Under the pieces are notes generated by a model. The model ran no database searches and was not told where the DNA came from. It saw only the letters and a list, made by a program, of their open reading frames with translations. Positions 59,173 to 64,000 of a stretch of DNA of 64,000 nt are shown here, piece after piece. Within the stretch, counting starts at the first letter, position 1. Every line of letters starts with the position of its first letter. This DNA comes from Gigaspora margarita (taxonomy: Eukaryota > Glomeromycota > Glomeromycetes > Diversisporales > Gigasporaceae). The translations under genes and the position numbers were made by a program. The stretch covers positions 3,304 through 67,303 of the forward strand of contig WTPW01002104.1 in NCBI GenBank assembly GCA_009809945.1, given 5' to 3'.

Positions 59173-60347
59173 TGTCCTCTACAATTACCTCCTCTATAGT
59201 CACAACCTCTATATAATCATACAAAATTTTAACTACCATTTTTTTATATCAAAAATACCTTTATATAATCACAAATAGCTTATAATCACTATCACATTTT
59301 TTAGAAGCTTTTTGAGATTTTTTATTAGTAAAATACTCTTATATAATCACAATATCATATATAAAAGTCTAAATTTTACTACTATAGATTCCCAAAAGTA
59401 AGCTATATTTTGTTATGCAAAAAATCGGAAGTTTGCTTGTTTTGGATTAGATTTAGTTTTTAGCGATTGCAAGTAGTTGCTACATAGTGAAGTCCAAATT
59501 CTACTAAATAAAGCAATTAGAATAACTTAAGTAAACTTGTTCAGAAGATCTAAATACATATACTCTAAAATTTTTATCCAAATTGGAAAAATATTTATTA
59601 TTTGACTTTTAATTTTTACGTTCGTCGAATATACTTTTTTAAAAATTTTTACTTTTTTTGTCAAACGTAAAAGTCAAAAGCCAAATAATAAAATGTTCTT
59701 TAATTTTGCTAAAAATTTTAATTATGTGTATTTTGATCTTCTTAATAAGTTTTCTTAAGCAATTATCATCAATTTACATAGTAAAATTTGGACTTTACTA
59801 TGTTGTAACTATTATCGATTGTGGCAGTAGCTTATTTTTAGGTAAATAAGTTTTTGGGTTTTTTGGTCAAAACAAAGGGATAGCTTATTTTCGGGAATCT
59901 ATAGTAAGTAAATCGATTAACACATTAAGAAAGCTGTTTGACATACCAATTATACATATTCTGAATTTTTGACAAACTTGACAAACTATTATTAATTTGT
60001 TTTTTTATTATATGTTGAACAAAAAAATAATTTATTTTTTTTCGTCTAATATAAAATAAAGAAATTAATTAATAAAAGTTCATCTAAATTATATAAAAAT
60101 TTTAAAATATGTGTAATTTGTTATTCCAAACAACTTTACTTAATGCATAAAAGTTGATTCACTTAGTACAATTTGGACTTTTATATGTAGCAACTATTTG
60201 TGATTATAATATTTACTTCTATATAATCACATAATATAAATCACAGTATTAGATGTGATTATATAGGGCAATTACTATATAATCATACCTCTTTATAATA
60301 ACAAGTTTTGCTGCAACAAACTGCATGATTATAGAGGAGGAAGACAG
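59173..60347. mobile_element. 1.17 kb pogo/Tc1-like element
   Basis: The left end has 'tacctcctctatagtcacaa' and the right end (complement) 'cttcctcctctataatcat', with TA outside both ends (59171-59172, 60348-60349). The interior has two inverted blocks around 59440-59880. The right third matches the partial element at 1-294. No transposase frame. Confidence 0.6.
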
Positions 60348-60350
60348 TAC

Positions 60351-62531
60351 TACATCAGCGAATTATATATATGTAATCTTACGTAAGATATTACGGCCCA
60401 TAATATAATAAAAATCTTACGTTTGATATGGTTTATTACATAATATATTACGTTATATTACAGTAATATTACGGTATTATTTTGAAATATTTCGAAATAT
60501 ATTGCGAAATATTGTGAATAGACCAAATAAAAAATACAAATTACCTTCTCTATAGGGGCCGCGTACTCATGCAGATCAATAAACTAATGCGTGCAGGAGG
60601 TAATATTTTGATATTTTCAACTTTTCGCAAATTTTCAAAATTTTTTAAAAAATAAATAAATGATATACATATTCACATAATCATATTTTTTATAGGTTTT
60701 CGCAATATTTTGCACAGTTTCGCAATATTTCGCACAGTTTTGCAATTTAATATAAAATTTTATATTTTTTTATTTATTATTATTATACATTATATTTTAT
60801 ATTTATTAAATATACATTTTTAATTAATACATACTTTATTATATATTACGTATTATTTTTACATTATAAAAAATATTTTAAACTACTTTTGCACTTTTCT
60901 ATATACTTATTTTCACTCACTTTATAGTTAGCTATTATCTTCACTTCTTTGTTTTCTATCATTCTTGAAAGTGTCAGAAGTCGCAGTTGGCATGCGCAAG
61001 GTTTTGAAAAGTTGTTTGTTTTCTCGCAAAGTGCTGAAATAAAATAAATTAATAAAAAAATTTTAAAAATAAGCCAAAAGAAAACAAAAACAAAAAACAC
61101 AACAAAAAAATAAATGAAGCGAAACCTTGCAAGAACTTCCAAAAACTTGCAAAAATTTGTGACAATTTCTCTAAAAAAGCATTCTTGAAAATTTAGAAAT
61201 TGCTGGGAGTGTGTTCTTGAAAGTATCAAAAGTTATAGTTAGTATGCGCAATGTTTCGAAAAGTTTTGTTTCCTTCACAAAGTGCTGAAATAAAATAAAT
61301 TAATAAAAAATTTTAAAAATAAACCAAAAAAAAACAAAAACAAAAAACACTAAATAAAAAAATAAATGAAAAGAAACCTTGCAAGAACTTGCAAAACCTT
61401 GCAAAAACTTGCAAAAACTTGTGAAAACTTGCACTTATTTCTCTAAAGAACATTCTTGAAAATTTAGAAATTGCTAGAGGTATGTTTTTGAAAGTGTCAG
61501 AAGTCGTAGTTGGCATGTGCAAAGTTTTGAAAAGTTGTTTGTTTTTCTCGCAAAGTGCCAAAATAAAATAAATTAATAAAAAAAATTTTAAAAATAAACC
61601 AAAAAAACAAAAACAAAAAATACAAAACAAAAAAATAAATAAAGCGAAACCTTGCAAGAACATGCAAAAACTTGCAAAAACTTGTGAAAACTTGCGAAAC
61701 TTTCACCCATTTCTCTAAACAAGTATTCTTGAACATTTAGAAATTGCTAGGAGTGTGTTCTTGAAAGTGTTGAAAGTCATAGTTGGCATGCGCAATATTT
61801 CAAAAGTTGTTTGTTTTTCTCGCAAAGTGCCGAAATAAAATAAATTAATAAAAAAATTTTTAAAAATAAACCAAAAAAACAAAAACAAAAAACACAAAAC
61901 AAAAAAATAAATAAAGCGAAACCTTGCAAAAACTTGCAAAATCTTGCAAAATCTTGTGCTCATGCTCTAAAGAAGTGTTCTTGAAAATTTAGAAATTGCT
62001 AAGGGTGTGTTCTTAAAAGTGTCAAAAGTTGTAGTTGGTATGCTCAAGGTTTCGAAAAGTTGGTTGTTTTTCTTGTAAAGTGCCAAAATAAAAATAAAAT
62101 AAAAAAATTAAAAAATAAATAAATAAAAAAAACAAACAAAAACAAAAAAAAATGAACGAAAACAAAAAATGAAAACAAAAAAGTGAAAAAAAACAAAATA
62201 GAAGATCTAATTATAAACAAAAGATCTAATCTAATCTTGTAGTACAGAATTTGAACATTATCGAACTATTTTGAACTATTTTGAAAAATCAGTCTAATGT
62301 GTGATTCAGGTTACAGATCTACTGATCTAGCTTGGTGTCCTAGTCCTAAAATATTTTGAAAGGATTCGAAATATTTTGTAATATATTTTGAAATATTTCG
62401 AAATTACTTTTGTAATATTTCAAAATTTTGATATTTCGAAATATTTCAAAATATATTACGTAATATTTTTGCTTATATTACAGTTCGTAAGATCTTACAT
62501 AAGATAATGCTATTATAAATTTGCTGATGTA
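60351..62531. mobile_element. 2.2 kb inverted-repeat element with internal tandem repeats
   Basis: Ends TACATCAGCGAATTATA and (complement) TACATCAGCAAATTTATAAT, followed by 'cttacgtaagat' / 'cttatgtaagat'. Inside, about five tandem ~260 bp units (60960-62100) repeat 'ttagaaattgct', 'gttggcatgcgcaa', 'ctcgcaaagtgc', an AAAACAAAAAC tract and 'cttgcaaaaacttgc'. Arms near the ends are rich in 'aaatatttcgaaatat'. The split copy at 33655-38975 is related. Minus-strand Phe-rich frames are artefacts of A-rich runs. Confidence 0.65.
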
Positions 62532-62719
62532 ACTTCTTTCTTTCTTTGGGCACTTCTTTATTTGTTATCAGGAGAAATAGTACCAAGCTTTGCTTTTATA
62601 ACTTCATTGTGTTGTTTCTGATAAGTACTATAAAATAGAACTGGAACTGGTCTTTGAATAAATATTAGACCAGTTTTTTTTTACTATTTTGTTTTTTTTA
62701 TTATGTATATTAACTTCTC

Positions 62720-62925
62720 TTTTTCTTTAGGTATTTTTCATTTTCTGTATCTGTGCTTCAGTGCTTTCTTGCATCTGTGCTTTAGTGATTTCTTGTTTCT
62801 CTGCTTCAGTTCTTTCTTGCATACTTTAGTGCTTTTTGTATACTTTGGTGCTTTTTTCATCTGTGCTTCAATGCATTCTTGCTTTTTTGCTTTAGTGCTT
62901 TCTTGCATGCTTTGGCTTCTTGAAT
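62720..62925. repeat. minisatellite, ~24 bp 'gtgcttcagtgctttcttgca' type
   Basis: Degenerate tandem units containing 'gcttcagtgctttcttgc' or 'gctttagtgctttcttgc'. The frame through it (62703-62930) is a by-product. Confidence 0.75.
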
Positions 62926-63583
62926 CTTAATGTTGGCAATTTTGCAGTTTTGCTTTTTTTTTTTATATATTAGGCTTTTGATGTTTTTATTTTATCTTTG
63001 TAGAAAAGTGCTCAAGTTAGAATGATTAAAAAGTTATTTAGATTAGAAGATTGTTCTTTGTAGTGATTTGCTATTGTTAAGGGCTCTGTCATAGGTTTAT
63101 GAAGCTATTTAGTCATAAAATTAGTGTGATACAATTGTTAGAAAAGTATTTTTTGATTAGGATTTTTTTTTAAATAAAATGTGAAGTTGGCACCAGATAT
63201 ATAGAGGTTATGATATCATAATGTAGCAATACTAATTTAATAAAAATAACTTAAATTAATGCATCATTAATTTTTTTTAAAAAAAATTTTGGGTGTTCCC
63301 AAATGATAGATTCGCTCTTTTTTTTGTTATTTATTCTGTTACATGATATTTTTGGGTTGATTGACCAATTAAAATCAGTTCATAACTTACATGTTCACTG
63401 ATTTGCTCTTCACAAATCAGTAGTCACATAACTTACATGATCGATTTTGATTGGTCGATCATAGGTTGGCATAGTGATAAGTTGCTATAAACTAATACCC
63501 ATATTATTTAATAATATTTAATATTAGTTATCTGGTTTTAAATTAAGTATATCTAGCATATCATTTTTATTAAATTTATTATA
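62926..63583. other. AT-rich sequence, no gene
   Basis: Contains imperfect inverted pieces at about 63350-63500 ('aacttacatg', 'gattggtcgatcatagg') resembling 54590-54690. Confidence 0.4.
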
Positions 63584-63780
63584 CAGTCGACCTCTCATAA
63601 GATCACCTTCCCTACAATCACATTATATAAAAACCCCTCTCTATATCACATTTTTGTTAAAGTTAATTTACTATTAAACATATAAAAAAATACCTCTATA
63701 AAAGCACAGTTACATTAATAAGCACATTTTAAAAAAAGTTCTTAAGTCAAAAAACGTGTGATCTTATAGGAGGTCGACTG
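63584..63780. mobile_element. 197 bp pogo/Tc1-type MITE
   Basis: Inverted ends CAGTCGACCTCTCATAAGAT and (complement) CAGTCGACCTCCTATAAGAT, with TA at 63582-63583 and 63781-63782. Very similar arms suggest a fairly recent insertion. No coding capacity. Confidence 0.85.
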
Positions 63781-64000
63781 TACCATAAATTACAAACTAG
63801 TATATAAAATCTATATATAAAATGTGCTTATTGTACTTTTTTTAAAAAGTTTTATATATTTTTGGCTTGAAATATGCACATGATACATAAGCTTTAGGGC
63901 TAAATAGTGTACTAAAATTATAGTAAAATACAGAATATATATATATATATATCATATTTGTATATAATTTATTGTATATAGTTATCTTTCTATATGATCA

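Noticed and set aside
60864-61963. Repeated Phe-rich minus-strand frames
   Set aside because: They follow the ~260 bp tandem units and the AAAACAAAAAC tracts within them; composition artefact, not a membrane protein family.

Overview
The window is very AT-rich eukaryotic DNA. It is dominated by transposons, foldback repeats and low-complexity sequence, with very few host genes. Three things together point to an arbuscular mycorrhizal fungus (Glomeromycotina, Rhizophagus/Gigaspora-like): an intact two-intron MATA_HMG-type gene (23303-24170), a decayed Sel1-repeat coding fragment of the kind expanded in these fungi, and the overall base composition. This assignment is inference; there is no rRNA or single-copy phylogenetic marker here.

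Left part (1-16.5 kb). The centrepiece is a four-level nest of transposons, each level with its own target-site duplication (TSD). A ~1.1 kb poly-A retroelement (2749-14858; TSD ATAATTAATTCTAT) is split by a ~7.9 kb LINE with ORF1, APE endonuclease, reverse transcriptase, RNase H and a C-terminal Cys/His motif (3445-14426; TSD ATAGTGCTATCATG). The LINE is split by a 3.07 kb hAT-like element (8225-11298; TSD GTATAAAT) carrying Sel1-repeat coding remains. That element is split by a 717 bp hAT-like MITE (9170-9886; TSD TTCATAGG). The stack is flanked by two inverted blocks of the same repeat (about 1960-2500 and 15680-16540).

Middle-left (16.5-28 kb). This is the most host-like, least repetitive stretch. 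It holds three tandem ~225 bp units with GC-rich conserved blocks (18661-19335), the HMG gene, a possible small three-exon gene on the minus strand (25405-25676) and several short MITEs.

Middle (28-42 kb). In order: a tandem array of long hairpins (28050-29620), a Tc1-like element with an internally deleted transposase (30249-31215), and a second, LINE-free copy of the 1.1 kb retroelement in opposite orientation (32385-33534), which acts as a paralogous empty site. Then comes a repeat block (33655-38975) split by a 3.84 kb element with an 8 bp TSD (34740-38583), itself carrying two more insertions. A 2.2 kb inverted-repeat-bounded block follows at 39.2-41.4 kb.

Right part (42-64 kb). Two mirrored elements are built of alternating inverted units (43169-45769 and 50748-52512). 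Between them lies a second ~190 bp-period hairpin array (46490-49060) interrupted by a 474 bp hairpin MITE. The rest is foldbacks, pogo/Tc1-like MITEs (TA target), hAT-like MITEs with telomere-like CCCTAA motifs, tandem repeats and A- or T-rich tracts. There are two assembly gaps (10413-10502 and 58227-58453). I found no rRNA, tRNA or CRISPR. Nothing outside 23.3-25.7 kb looks like a functional host gene.
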